Origin: Berberis thunbergii
Lineage: Eukaryota; Streptophyta; Magnoliopsida; Ranunculales; Berberidaceae
Assembly (NCBI GenBank): GCA_003290165.1
Contig: QNQO01005777.1
Coordinates: 1 to 64,000 of the forward strand
Direction of reading: 5' to 3'
Length of the DNA: 64,000 nt
Under the pieces are notes generated by a model. That model did no database searches. It was not told where the DNA came from and saw nothing but the letters and a program-made list of their open reading frames with translations. Both the position numbers and the translations under genes were made by a program. Below, in pieces: positions 47,801 to 59,640 of this stretch; the first letter of the stretch is position 1; every line of letters starts with the position of its first letter.

Positions 47801-49555
47801 GGTTTGATTGGGTTTGATGGAGGCGAGGTGGATGGCTTGCGTTCAGGACGATGGAGATGGATGGTGGGTGACGGCGGCTAGGGTTTGTAAGCGTTGATGC
47901 TGTGTATGGATGCAGTGGATGGGGTCGATCAAAGCCAGGTATCTTCCTCCTTTTATTCTTGTTTTCCTCTTTCTGTGGTTTCCTTGTTGGTGTGGTTTCC
48001 TTGTTGGTGTGAAGTCCTTGTGCAATTAGTATTCCTAAATTGCCAAGTTGCTTCTATTTTAAAATATTGTAATTGGAAACCTACACAAACATGAAAATAG
48101 CAATTAGTACCATAATTAACAAGTAATAGCTAAAAATATGGTACTAAAAATAGCATAATTATGCCAATTTCACGATTAACTGAAAATTTTATAGTTTGAG
48201 CTAATCGTGTCAAATGGCACAATTTCTCAAAACACTGGCTATCGAGAAAACATCTTGTAATCACATGGTTGGTCCAAACCATGATTTTTAAGGTAATTCG
48301 ATTGGCCTACTCATCAAACTCAAATTCTCACGTTTTGAGCCAATCATGTGAGCTGACAACAATTTTCCCCAAAACTTGCTCTCAGGCAAATTTATTGCAA
48401 CCACAAGTTTGTGAGCCAACCGTAATTCTCAAGATAACCCTGTTGGTCTAATTGTAAAACTTGAACTCTCACGATTTGAACTAGCCATGTGAACTGGCAA
48501 AACTTTTACAAAAAAAACTTATTTTTGGTTTGGGTAAGTAGGGAAGAAAATGAATTTTAAACCGAGTTTTCAGGAATCAATTAGGAAAGAATGGGGAGAA
48601 GATATGAGAGGTGGGGAAGAAAGGGAGTGAAGATTTAATGGAGAAAATGAATGAAATGGGGAGAATATGAGAGATAGATTGGGAATTTATGAGAATATGG
48701 TGGGTTTAATAGAGGAAATGAATATAGTGGGGAGAATAAGAGAGAAATACATTTGACAGTTAGAGAAAGTGTGGAGGGTTTAACTGAGAAATAAAATAAG
48801 GTGGGGAGAATATGAGAGTTGAGAAAGAAGAAAAAGGAAAAAGATAGAAAAAGAACTAGGGTAGTGGTTTCAAATCTCCATACTCTCCTTTAGTGCATGC
48901 GTAAAAAAAACATTCATCATTTTAATTGAACAAGACTTGAACTTGCGTCCCTGAGAATGATACCATAATAAATTTTCATTTTCTAAACAATCTCGAAATT
49001 TTAGAGAGTAAATTTCTCTGCATATCAAGTGCAAGTGGACATGTGGGACTATAATACATTGGTGGTTAGTAGTTTGCACCCACAATGGACTACATTTTTA
49101 AAACAATATAGATGACAAAAGAGTTGATTAGAAAACACTTCAACCATGATTCTATGAAATATGCAAAAGTCGAAAGAGAATTGATGCGAGGTGGGACACC
49201 CTACTCCATCGGCCATTGCATGTGGCGGTTTACCTTTGGATTGGTGGCTCTTTAATCAAAATGAAATAAAAATTGATAGGGATTGTGTCATCCATGAAAA
49301 CATTCTTAAATGTATACACATACTAGTTTCTTCTCGTGAGGAATAAAATATAATTTTGAAGCAATCAACAAAGCACAAGGATGTATTCAAATCTTTTGAG
49401 ATTGATTTGTTGTAAGTATCGAAAGAATCATCTCGTAAGCTATTTCTCAATTAAATCATTAAGTTGATTAATTAAACTTAATGACTAATTAGTTTCTTGT
49501 CATATTGTATTAAGAAGTTGAATTGTAGAGAACTTATGGGCATTCTACTCCTGAA
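44871..49555. other. Repeat-like, gene-poor DNA
   Basis: No protein family is recognisable. From about 46495 (GATGCGCTATTTTAGTAGCAC ... GGGATCGTTCTAGACCGGGG) to about 48180 the sequence has the feel of a large non-coding dispersed repeat, but I could not define its ends. The stretch 47380-47960 is GA/GT-rich and yields only chance ORFs. Around 48540-48850 is a purine-rich stretch with recurring GGGGAGAATATGAGAG units of 60-90 bases, possibly a degenerate tandem repeat. The 45309 GAGCATCTCCAAC motif may be a miniature-element end. Confidence 0.35.
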
Positions 49556-50007
49556 TAGAGCTAGCAATTTGGCCAGAACACGATAACATAACCCAAAACC
49601 GACCGTTATAAACGGGTTCGTGTCATATGGTTACCATTTTTCATTTTATTTCTAGTTGACCTGCTACACGGAATGAGTCGTGTTTGAGTTTGGCACCTTG
49701 ACTCGTGCCAACCTGTTTGATTCGTTAACTTTCGTGTCAAACAGGTCGTTTCGTGTCAGTTTGTGTCGAGTTAATAGTCATTTTCAGGTTAAAAAGTTTT
49801 TTTGTGTCATTTCGGATCATGTTGGGTCAGATTGTACCAGATTTTTGTGCTGAAGCAGGTTGAACGGGTCGAATCGTTTCAACCCATTTTTTGGCAGGTC
49901 GGATTCGTGTTTTAATTTTCTAACCTAATAATGAAACGGGTCGTGTTTGTGTCCTACATATGTGACCTGATAACCAACTTATTCGACCCGACTCGTTGCC
50001 AGATCTA
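49556..50007. mobile_element. hAT-like miniature element
   Basis: The ends are TAGAGCTAGCAA and, at the right, TTGCCAGATCTA, matching 10 of 12 as inverted repeats. Flanking 8-mers CTCCTGAA (49548-49555) and CTATTGAA (50008-50015) match at 6 of 8 positions. The 452-bp interior is full of GGGTCG/CGTGTC motifs in both orientations, as in other plant hAT miniature families. No coding capacity. Confidence 0.7.
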
Positions 50008-51395
50008 CTATTGAATTACTTGCAAGTCAAGATGGATAAAGATTAGAAGAAACCATCTTTATCCATTTCGAAGCTCCAACCATATAGATAATGTCATGAC
50101 CCGATCCACATGATACAATATTGTTCGTTTTGGGCATAAGACATGTACGACCTTAAAACATGTTGTGTCATGGGGATCTAAACTTGCACATATATAACAC
50201 ATCTCCTTCCCTCATCCTGGCGATGTGGGACTATAACCTTCTAGCACTGATGATACATCAAATAGACCAATCATCACGGCCATACACGTGGCAGAGAAAA
50301 TCCATCACGAGGAGATGGCGTCCTATTTACTGGGCCAAACTCGTAAAACCCAAAAAGAATAAAGCAAACCACAGAGGCCCAAACAAGGCTCTCGCTATAA
50401 GAAGATATAATCAAAGCTCGAATCCAAGCCCAACACGAGTTCTCTAAAAAAGAAGAGGAACGTTGCACCAAAAAGAGTGGTGAAGGGAGTTATGCCTCCA
50501 CGAACGAATCTCCATCAAGGAGGAGACTATTACGAGAAACATCTAATTCTGTTGCGTTTCACATGCTTAAGTCACGTAGAAAATTAACCGCGACCATTAT
50601 AAAAGGTAAAGGGAACATTTGACACATGTATGCAACTTTAACTGAGTTTTGTTCAGATTTACTTCCTTCTTCAAACATAGTCGTTGACTTAAGCATCGGA
50701 GTATCTTCGGCCACCAAAAAGGTGGTCCTTGGCAGTTTGACATCTGTTTTGCAGGTTCGTAGGAGGATATTTTTGTATGTATTAGTTTAGCGCCATCCGT
50801 GGGGAACGATGAGTTTCCTTTCTAAAAATAAGATCCACAATAACAAAGCGCACCACAATCTGATAGAAGATCAACAAACTGTCAGAACAAATGACACACC
50901 CTACAGATCTCCAACACAGAGATGACAACAACTTTCCTACTGGTAACAATGCATCACAAGCAACTCACGAACAAGAAGTAGCTTGAATCATTGGATTGAT
51001 GGCACTCGAGAATCCGGATCCACATCATGCAATAGCCCAAACAACCCAGATATCCGGTGATGCTGCCACAGATCCTCGGGTAGACCTGCTTATGGTCCAA
51101 ATGGACTACATGACAAAGATGCTGGAAAAATCACTCAGGAGTGCATCCAGCCCGATGACCCTGTTCAGGCACTACCCCAACAATACTCCGCCAACAGAAC
51201 TCAAAGGAGTGACGAAGTCCCAGCAGAACCCCAATAGGTAAACTTCGAAAGCAATGAGCTCCCCCAAGGCAAATCTCCATACTCACAGTGTGACGAAACG
51301 CTTGTTGAAATCCCTTTCAAAATATGAGTCACGGATCCCAACATACTATACAACTTAGCCAAGCCGTCATTCTCTGACGCACTCATGAAAAGGCA

Positions 51396-51797
51396 ATGCC
51401 AAAAAAGTTCACTCCGCCAAAGTTCGAAGTATATGATGGTACTACCGACCCAACTGATCACCTGAGATACTTCCACCACATGATGGCCCTAAAGGAAACC
51501 ACGGAATCGATCTTATGCATAACATTTCCGACCAACCTCACCTCCACGGCGATGAATTGGTTCAACAGCCTACCACCGAGGTCGATAAAATCTTTCCAAG
51601 TGTTAGCCACCGTTTTTATCACCAGATTCATTGGAAGCCAGTGGATGAGAAAAGGATCACACTACCTCTTTCATATAAAGCAAAAGCTCGAGGAGACAAT
51701 ATGGGAATATGTCACTCATTTCAGCAACGAACTGACGACGATTGATGGATATAGCGACGACACAACCGTTGCAACCTTTATCGCCAGACTGAAATAG
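51396..51797 (+). pseudogene. gag capsid region of element C
   Basis: An open stretch of 133 codons has the plant gypsy capsid pattern: PPKFEVYDGTTDPTDHLRYF, ITFPTNLTSTAMNWFNSLPP, SFQVLATVFITRFIG and a long charged helix ending ATFIARLK. An upstream piece at 50996-51241 reads as the N-terminal part in another frame. The frame stops at 51797, although related sequence (LEPPKGMTILLKTAQKYIY-like) continues. It would form the capsid layer of the particle. Confidence 0.75.
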
Positions 51798-52121
51798 GCC
51801 CCTTCTTTGATGTCCTTAACCTAGAGCCTCCAAAAGGTATGACAATCTTATTGAAAACGGCTCAAAAATACATTTATCTAGAAGAGATGAAGGCAGCCAG
51901 GAGGCAAATGACCAAAAAAGATAGTCTTTCAAGGAAATGAGAAAGAAATGAAGAAAGGAAATGGGATGACGGACAACGGGAGGATATATCATCCAATTAA
52001 AGAAACATCATGACATAAGGATTGATTCGAACCAACAAGGAATCAAGAAGCTACAATTAGCGCAGCCTCGACAAGAGCGAGTAACAAGTGTGATGAAAAA
52101 ACATACAAACCATATATATCC

Positions 52122-52316
52122 TTGGAAACAAGTCAAGCCAATATATCGAAGCACATAGCAAAATGGGATAACATCAACTGGCCACTTAGGATGAAAGGAG
52201 ACCCGGAAAGAAGAGACAAAAGCAAGTATTGTTCATTCGATAAGGATCATGGGCATGATACCAAAGACTGCTACAATCTAAAAGACGAAATCGAGCATTG
52301 GGTTCAGAAAGGATGA
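52122..52316 (+). pseudogene. gag zinc-knuckle region of element C
   Basis: The translation contains KYCSFDKDHGHDTKDCYNLK, the C-F-H-x-GH-x-C zinc-knuckle style found at the end of Tat/Athila-type gag, followed by EIEHWVQKG. It normally binds element RNA. In elements with pol, protease would follow shortly; here the sequence goes instead into tandem repeats. Confidence 0.75.
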
Positions 52317-52696
52317 CTCGACGAGTTCATCGGAATGCCAGATAAACAACTCAAATGGAAGGAGAAAGTAGATAACACTGCGGGATCGAAAGAACAACTC
52401 AGAGAGCTAATATTTGCCTTACACTGCAAAACCGGAGGAAGCAAAACAATCAACCTAACAGAAGAAGCAACCAGGAAAACTTCCCACTCGAACTGATATA
52501 TCAAAACAAGAGTATTAACAAAATCGGACAAGCCATTTTACAAATGCATAGAACATGGAGAAGTTTGCATCAATCAACTAACGCGATTCAAATACCCTAC
52601 CGACAGATGCAAGCTCGACCCGAATCACCAACGACAAAATTGACAGCAATAGACTCGACCAAACATCGGCGGCTAACACCAAACACAGAGCTAGCA

Positions 52697-52870
52697 AAAG
52701 CATGATTGGACAATTTAGTGCTGATCTGAGCATGATTGGACAATTTTGGTGCTGATGTGAGCGTGATTAGACAGTTTGGTGTTAACATAAGCATGATCAG
52801 ACAGCTTGGTGTTGACAAAAGCATGATCGAACAGTTTGGTGATGACGTGAACATGACCGGACAAATCACC
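52697..52870 (+). repeat. Short (about 30-bp) tandem repeats in element C
   Basis: About six diverged copies of GCATGATTGGACAGTTTGGTG follow each other at 30-31 base spacing, between the gag remnant and the larger 70-bp array. Confidence 0.7.
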
Positions 52871-53259
52871 ACCACTCAACTACTGAATAAAAGGGCACCC
52901 TGAGTCTGTTAGCCACAACAACATATACGACGAACGAGGACCGATATCGAACAAAGAAAGACAAAACAACAAAAATATCAATCTCTATAATGGACAACAT
53001 CAAGCAAAGAAAGACAGAGCAACAAAAACATCAATATCTAATACGAGGATCGTCATCAAACAAAGGAAGACAAAGCAAATCACTCTTCGAACTAGCGTAA
53101 ATGCTTTAACAGTTAGGGCTGGTGATAGCATTCGAAGGGAATATCAATAAGATTACAAATTCAGAATCCCCATTTTATGCATGGACGACAAAATAAACAT
53201 GTCGAAAAATAGCCATATAAAGCAATCGGCATACCAAGCAGTAAGAAACCGGGACAAAT

Positions 53260-54190
53260 GCCGAATATGTATAAACTTCTAGTCTGATCAACCACGAAGT
53301 AAAAGTTGGACAAACGAGTCAACTTAACACAGTAAACTTTAAATCGAGTGAGACATCGAGTTGACAAAGTCAAAGTTGGACAAACGAGTAAACTTAACAC
53401 AGTAAACTTCAAATCGACTGAGACGTCACATTAACAAAGTAAAAATTGGACAAACGAGTCAACTTAACATAAAATCTTCGAGGCAACTGAGACGTCAAGT
53501 TAACGAAGTAAAAGATGAATGAACGAGTCAACTTAATACAAAAACTTCGAGTTTACTGAGATGTCGAGTTAACGAAGTAATAGTTGAACGAACGAGTTAA
53601 CTTAACACAAAAACTTTGAGTTGACTGAAATGTTGAGTTAACGAAGTAAAACTTGGACAAACGAGTCAACTTAATACAAAAACTCTGAGTCGACTGAGAC
53701 ATTGAGTTAACAAGTAAACGTTGAATAAACGAGTCAACTTCACACAAAAACTTCGAGTCGATTGAAATGTCGAGTTACCAAAGTAAAAGTTGAACGAACG
53801 AGTTAACACAAAAACTTTGAGTCGACTAAAACGTCGAGTTAATGAAGTAAAAATTGAACGAACGAGTTAACACAAAACTTCGAATCGATTGAGACGTCGA
53901 ATCAATGAAGTAAAAGTTGGACAAATGAGTCACCTTAACACAAAAGCTTCGAGTTGACTGAGACGTCGAGTTAACGATGTGAAAGTTGAACAAACGAGTC
54001 AACTTAACACAAAAACTTAGAGTTGACTGAGACGTCGAGTTAACGAAGTAGAAGTTGAACGAACGAGTTAACACAAAAACTTCGAGTCGACTGAGACGTC
54101 GAGTTAATGAAGTGAAAGTTGGACAAACAATCAATTTAACACAAAAACTTTGAATCGACTGATACGTCGAATCAACAAAGTTAGAATTAA
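53260..54190 (+). repeat. About 70-bp tandem repeat array in element C
   Basis: Thirteen or so copies of a 69-70 bp unit run through this region, with landmarks GTTGGACAAACGAGTCAACTT at 53305, 53375 and 53445 and onwards, and GACTGAGACGTCGAGTTAACG. Because 69 is divisible by three and the minus strand lacks stops in one frame, long stretches translate to a repeating 23-residue pattern (KLTRSFNFYFVNSTSQS). It occupies the position of the 178-bp array in element B but has a different sequence. Confidence 0.85.
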
Positions 54191-54416
54191 AGGAATGAAT
54201 CGACATGATTCGAAGAACTACAGATCGACCAAGCCAACAAAGCAAAAGTAAACTTTTGTTTTTGTAGCGCATCAAGATGGATAACGTCGACCCATCCCTA
54301 AACTAATGATGAACCAAAGCGCGAAAGCAGCTATAAAGGAATTCAAAGCAAAATCCAAGAAAACTACAACTGAATTGAAAAGGAAAGTAATAACATAGTT
54401 CATTTCATTAACAATG

Positions 54417-56860
54417 CTACTCTATTACATCCGGAGGAGGAGATGAAGGAGTAGGAGAAGAAATGGAGGCAACTTTAGAGTCATCACCTATGGGGGCAGG
54501 CAAAGGCCTCTCTTCAGAAGGGGGAGAAAGCAATGATTCTTCAACCACTGGGGCGTTCGAGGGTAGAGGAAGTAATGGCTCCTCAACTACTGGAGCAACT
54601 TCTTCACTAGAATCGTCTTCAAAAGCTTGATCAACCAAGTGGTGGTACCTTGATAAATCTGCGCTGAACTCCTCGATATAGTCAAGAAGCTCAACCCATC
54701 CATCAACAACTCGCTTTTAATCTTCGACTTCGACAATGTGAAGCCTATCGTTGGTAGTAACAAGTTCATTTTTTGTTGCGGCAAGCCGTCCCTCAGCGGT
54801 AGAAAACATAACGGAAGTATATGTCTTGACCTCGTTGAACGCAACAGTCAACTATTCCACCTGCCTTTAAGTGATATCACAAATAACAGACTGCTCAACT
54901 TCAACACAAGAAGCTTCATCAAAAGCTGCATTCTTAGCGGATAACTCTTTTTCCACATCACGTAGACGGGCCCGAACCCAATCCAACTTGGTTTTCAAAG
55001 CCCTAAGCTCAGCAATAGATTTATTTCGCATACTTTCCGCCTCAATCAACGAAGTTCGACCAGCCTTTGCAGTTTTCTCCGAATTTGCGTATTGTGCTCT
55101 CAACATGTCAAATTGGGAAAAAAATGAGAGAAAACACCAGCAACAGTGCCGCCAACCTTCTCTCCAAAGAAGCCACTTGATCACGACCAACTTGATAGAC
55201 TGAGCCCATCACCCCTGCATTGGTAAGATGATTCATCCCGTCCATTATCTGCTCAAGACCATGATTGAAGTGATCACATGGATTCAGTACGAGCATCGAA
55301 GGCCTTTCGACTAATCGCCTATACCACTCATTTATCAACATGCGTGCACCATCTTGCACATCAAGTTGAGTGAATCGACAAAACTTTCCATTCGAATTAA
55401 TACATATATCTTTTGGGACAGGTTCAGTCCAACCAACCCGTGGATGAAGAACACGAGGATCTGAAAGCATTGAAGAACCACCCCCAATAGCCGGAAGAGC
55501 GATAGGAATAGCAGTGACAACAAACAAATAACTTTTACCCTCCCGTCGAGAAGCAACCGTGGCAGGAGCAGGACTAACAGTATCGGTGGGGTCAGGAGAA
55601 TCCAGACGAGCAAGAGAAGAAATTAAGAACCCGCCTGCTTCGCTGATGTCAATAGAAGGAGAAGGAAAAGGATAGTGAACCTCAAAACTCTAACCACCAC
55701 CAACAACATCTTTAGACTGCTTCACCACAAACTGAAGCATTTTATCGTTGATAACCCGGGGATCATCATTAGACAACTCAGCAATGTCCGAGACTCCATA
55801 GGAAGAAATAAGCCTTTTTTATTATCAACGGATGAGTAGTCACTTTCTCACTCCCCTCTAATGCCAGCCTCAGTTCCTCAGCCTCCTCGAGAGATTTGCG
55901 ATCCCCTTTTATTTGCAGGAAGGACTTGGGTGAGAGGTAGCCTTCGTAACATCTTGAACAAGATTCAGACGGGATGCAGTTTGAGACGAACCACGAGTAA
56001 AAAGTCATTCCTTCCTTGGAACTCAACCAGGATCTATCAGCAATCGCCTCGACGAACTCGTGGACCTTGCAAATTTTCTTTTTTTGAAGCCGAAACTTCG
56101 TTAACAGAAGCATCGAGATCTATAACATGCCTGTCTGAGCTCACTTCCCAATCGATGCTAGCACTACTAGTGCCAACACGAGCAACAATGGCATTAGCAC
56201 GAGACTCAATAGACAAGGCTCGCTCCACTTCATTCATAATATTCAAACCACTCCGCTCCAGGATGCCCTCGGAAATAAATGCCTCCATAGGAAATTGGTA
56301 AAGCTTCAAGAATTGGTCATTGATCCTCTACTCTCCAATAGTTAACTGAAGATCCTTTCGTTTATTAGAAACTCGGAATGATTGAAAAATCAAATGACCT
56401 TGCAGTTGGAATTAGCCAGAGTTCACAAAAGCATAAAACCAAGACTTTGACCAATCGCGAATGTCTCGCTAAGTTTCTTGAAGCAAACAGAAAAACGGAG
56501 GAAACAGATATCCCTATTCACCAATAGAGCAACTACCAAATGCAAAACCCTCACAGTTAAAGGAATGTCGGACAGAATAGCCCTCGCGTTAGAAGAAACC
56601 ATTACTTTCCAACCATTAGGATCTACATGGGCATGAGGAATGCTCAAGAAGTTCAAATACTCCCAGAACAACTTTGGAACTGGGAATCGAAAGCCAGAAG
56701 AAAACATGCACATACAATGCGATTTATCTAACCCTTGGATTACAAGGACTATCATCCCGTCCAGGCAACATAATCTCGAGGTCGGGCAACAAATTTTAAT
56801 TAGAACGAAGATTGTCCAGTGCCGCCTGATAAGCTCTCTTGGGAGAAAAATGAGCCTCAT
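54417..56860 (-). pseudogene. Antisense ORF region of element C
   Basis: Reading leftward from 56860, the first piece (145 codons) contains GFRFPVPKLFWEYLNFLSIP followed by HVDPNGWK, which lines up with the GIRFPILNVIWEFLDFLGIP...GPNGYK block in element A. Later pieces include an acidic/mixed section (56037-56309), a hydrophobic section (55108-55613), a predicted coiled coil at 54867-55190 (SIAELRALKTKLDWVRARLR), and an acidic Pro/Ser-rich C-terminus ending DVIE at 54417. Breaks occur between the pieces. The order N-terminal folded domain, coiled coil, acidic tail is visible in this copy best. Function unknown. Confidence 0.65.
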
Positions 56861-58112
56861 ACATAGCTAGTGACTTACCGCTTATTTTATCACCAATAGA
56901 TAGCGTTAAGCAACAGATGAGCAAGGAAAATGAAGAAGGCGAAGGAATGAACGAACCATAATTTCAAAGATAGCATAAAGAAGGAAAAAATTCATCACAT
57001 CTCATTTTATAGAGCTAAGAAATGAAGGGACGGCTCATGGGATAGCGTGTGAGGTATGATGGCTTCGAGAAATCCCAAAAATACGAGAAAAAATGAATGG
57101 GCAAGCAAAAAATCGAGACACCAACTCGCGAAAAATTATTGACAACATTAAATATAAGGCAATGATGGAATTGAAAGGTAAACTATCATGAAGTTAGTGG
57201 CGACATCAGCATACCCACTAACTAAAGAGCGGAGTAGCTGATGATACATTAAAATAAACCGATCATCACGGTCATACACGTGGCAGAGAACATCCACCAT
57301 GAGGATATGGCGTCCCATCTACTGGGCCAACTCGTACAACCCAAAAAGAATAAAGCTACCCACAGAGGCCCAGACAAGGTCCATTATAAGAAGATATAAT
57401 CAAAGCCCGAATCCAAACTCAAACAAATCAAAGCCCAAATCTAGGCCCGACACGACTTCTCTCATAAAGAAGATGAACATTGCACCAAAAAGAAGTCTTG
57501 AGGGAATTACGCCTCCACGAACACATCTCCATCAAGGAGGAGATTGTTACGAGAAACATCTTCTTCTGTTGCGCCACACATGCTTAAGTCACGTAGAGAA
57601 TTAACTGCGACCATTATAAAAGGTAAAGGAAACATTTGACACATGTATGTCACTTCAACTAAGTTTTGTCTATATTTACTTCATTCTTCAAACAAATTCG
57701 CTGACTTAAGCCTCTGAGTGCCTTCAGCTATTAAAAAGGTGGTCCTTGGCAGTCTTAAGATCTGTTTTGCAAGTCAAACTTGCAAGAGGATGATTTTTGG
57801 ACGCATCAAGTACTCTGCTAGCCTCTGAGCCCACCCACACAGGGTGTTACAATCCACCCCCTTAGGGCCCAATGTCTTTGTTGGCACACTTTCGACTGGG
57901 TTCGGCTCTGATACTATTTTGTCACGACCCGATCCACATGATACAATACTGTCCGCTTTGGGCTGAAGACCCGCACGAATTTAAAACACATTGTGTCATG
58001 GGGATCCAAACTCGCACATATATAACACATCTCCTTCCCTCACACTGGCGATGAGAGACTATAACCCCAAGTAGTCTGTCAGCCTCTGAGCCCGCCTATA
58101 GAGGGTGTTACA

Positions 58113-58685
58113 GATAAACTCTATCCATCCCCTATGCATGGTACCAAGATGAAAAAAATCTATCCATGTTTGAATCATTGGATAGCAAGAAGTCTCTAAC
58201 GGTCACAAATTTTGAATCATGCTATTTGCCTCCTTACCCTGCCTTGTTATCACCACAAACCTTGATAATTTATTTTTTTTGTGTGGTTGAGACCCTTTGT
58301 CAAATTAGTGCAATACATTTTGTGTGGTTGAGACCCTTTTGACAGAATAATATAAATAATAGAGCATCATTATAACTTGATAATAATAGAAATGAATTAT
58401 TATTTTTTCTGAGACTTGTGATATATGTGCAATACGTTTTGTGTGGTTGAGCTTATTTTAATAGTGTAGTATGGTCGAGCTTATTTTAATAGTGTAGTAC
58501 ATTAATAATTGGCTTCATTCAATTATCCATTGTGCAATTATTGTACGAGTTCATAAAAAGAACTCATCCAATGCTTTCATTTTATCTTTGCAAAAGTTTG
58601 TTCAACCATCTCTCATTTTCTCTTATACTCACCATTTTGCTATTTACGAATGTCTTATACCAGGAAGAATCCTCGTTTTCAAGTA
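58113..58685. other. AT-rich spacer with a short internal repeat
   Basis: TTTTGTGTGGTTGAG occurs three times (about 58276, 58319 and 58437), and AGCTTATTTTAATAGTGTAGTA occurs twice in a row at 58450-58500. No gene is seen. Confidence 0.4.
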
Positions 58686-58689
58686 AAAT

Positions 58690-59640
58690 AAGAAGATGAT
58701 GAATTTTGTCTAAGACATGTTGAACACTTAGAAGACATCATCACGCCATGTACTGTTGTAATCCAATTTCAACAAGTTGAATAAGATCAACGCTTTTCTC
58801 CTGAGGGTTTCCATAGAGGAAAGGAAATCATTGAGCGCAACAGATTAGAATATCATTAATGACTCTAGAATGAATAATTTGCACCAAATCCATCTTCTAT
58901 GCATTTTACTTTCGTTGAGGCACTCAAATAAGTAAATATTTGTTCATCTACATCTTGAAGGCTTTGGAAGAAAGTGAGCCTTACTTTCAACAAGGCGTCA
59001 ATACAAATGGTGGTCAATATCTACGAAAGCCAATTGAACATGATGTTCAACACTTTCCACATCAAGCAAAAGCTCAAGGATTTTCAGGAATGTTGGGAAT
59101 TTTGGATTGCCATGCACTAGCAATGGAAAAACTATCTAGTGGCTTGAGCTCATACAGGCTATGTGAGCAAATCTACCATTATTCTTGAAGCCATTGCAGA
59201 TGGGTGACTGTGGATTTGACATAATTTCTTCGGTATGATTAGGTCTCACAATGATATCAACGTCTTAGATTGTTAGCCCTTATTTGATACATAACCAACG
59301 ATACTGCACCATAGACTCGATTTAAAGTAAATGACAATTAGTATGCCATGGGGCATTATCTCTCAATGGGGTATACCCTAAATGGGCAAATCTTATTCAA
59401 ATTATTAGTCAACCAATCTCTAGCAAACAATGATTATTTGCTCAATATCTAGATGGTGTTTGAACGTATGTTTAACTTGCATTTGAAGTCTTACAATCTA
59501 GGTGGGCAGTCATCAAAGACCCTACCCAACTTTGGAATATAAATGATCTATTTGACATCATAACAACTTGTATTCTATTGCACATCATGATTATTGAAGA
59601 TAAATTTGACTTGGATCCTTAAAACTTCTAACTATTAGCC
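58690..59640 (+). pseudogene. PIF/Harbinger transposase remnant
   Basis: Across three frames the sequence follows the plant Harbinger transposase. An RKEIIERNRLEYH piece and an MNN-F-PNPSF-like block come first. Then come YFQQGVNTNGG, QAKAQGFSGMLGILDCHALAMEKL with the first catalytic Asp, KSTIILEAIADG, RSHNDINVL with the second Asp, and an ISMPWGIISQWG block. Near the end VLQSRWAVIKDPTQLW-like sequence leads to a MIIEDKFDLD end. The many stops show it is long dead. Intact enzymes are DDE transposases cutting at TWA targets; this family could have mobilised Tourist-like elements such as the one in the kinase intron, although no direct link is shown. Confidence 0.8.

Larger units (their letters stand above)
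50248..57808 (+). mobile_element. Tat-lineage element C lacking pol
   Basis: The LTRs are 50248-50784 and 57239-57808, starting TGATGATACAT; the 3' copy ends GGACGCATCA and the 5' copy TGTATGTATTA. Flanks AGCAC (50243-50247) and AGTAC (57809-57813) fit a 5-bp duplication with one change. After the 5' LTR comes GTTTAGCGCCATCCGTGGGG, the same style of primer site as element B. The interior contains gag with a zinc-knuckle region, two tandem arrays and a long antisense ORF region. I see no protease, reverse transcriptase, RNase H or integrase signature on either strand. It is therefore a non-autonomous Tat derivative that would need enzymes from a related element. Confidence 0.85.
50092..58112 (-). 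mobile_element. TRIM element (455 bp) split by a nested Tat element
   Basis: The host unit is a miniature LTR retrotransposon in minus orientation. One LTR is 50092-50247 plus 57814-57851 (194 bp), the other 57920-58112 (193 bp). They share TGTCAYGACCCGATCCACATG at one end and GAGCCC...AGGGTGTTACA at the other. The 68-bp middle (57852-57919), read on the minus strand, has TAGTATCAGAGC, an initiator tRNA primer site, next to one LTR, and AAGGGGGTGGAT, a polypurine tract, next to the other. The outer flanks are perfect GATAA duplications (50087-50091 and 58113-58117). It encodes nothing, as is normal for TRIMs. The 7.56-kb Tat derivative inside it is described separately. Confidence 0.9.

Noticed and set aside
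46495..48180. Large dispersed repeat or LARD
   Set aside because: Sequence style suggests a repeat, but I could not find terminal repeats or a duplication, so it is only noted as repeat-like.
53826..54275. 149-codon minus-strand ORF
   Set aside because: It is the translation of the 70-bp tandem array; periodicity explains the lack of stops.
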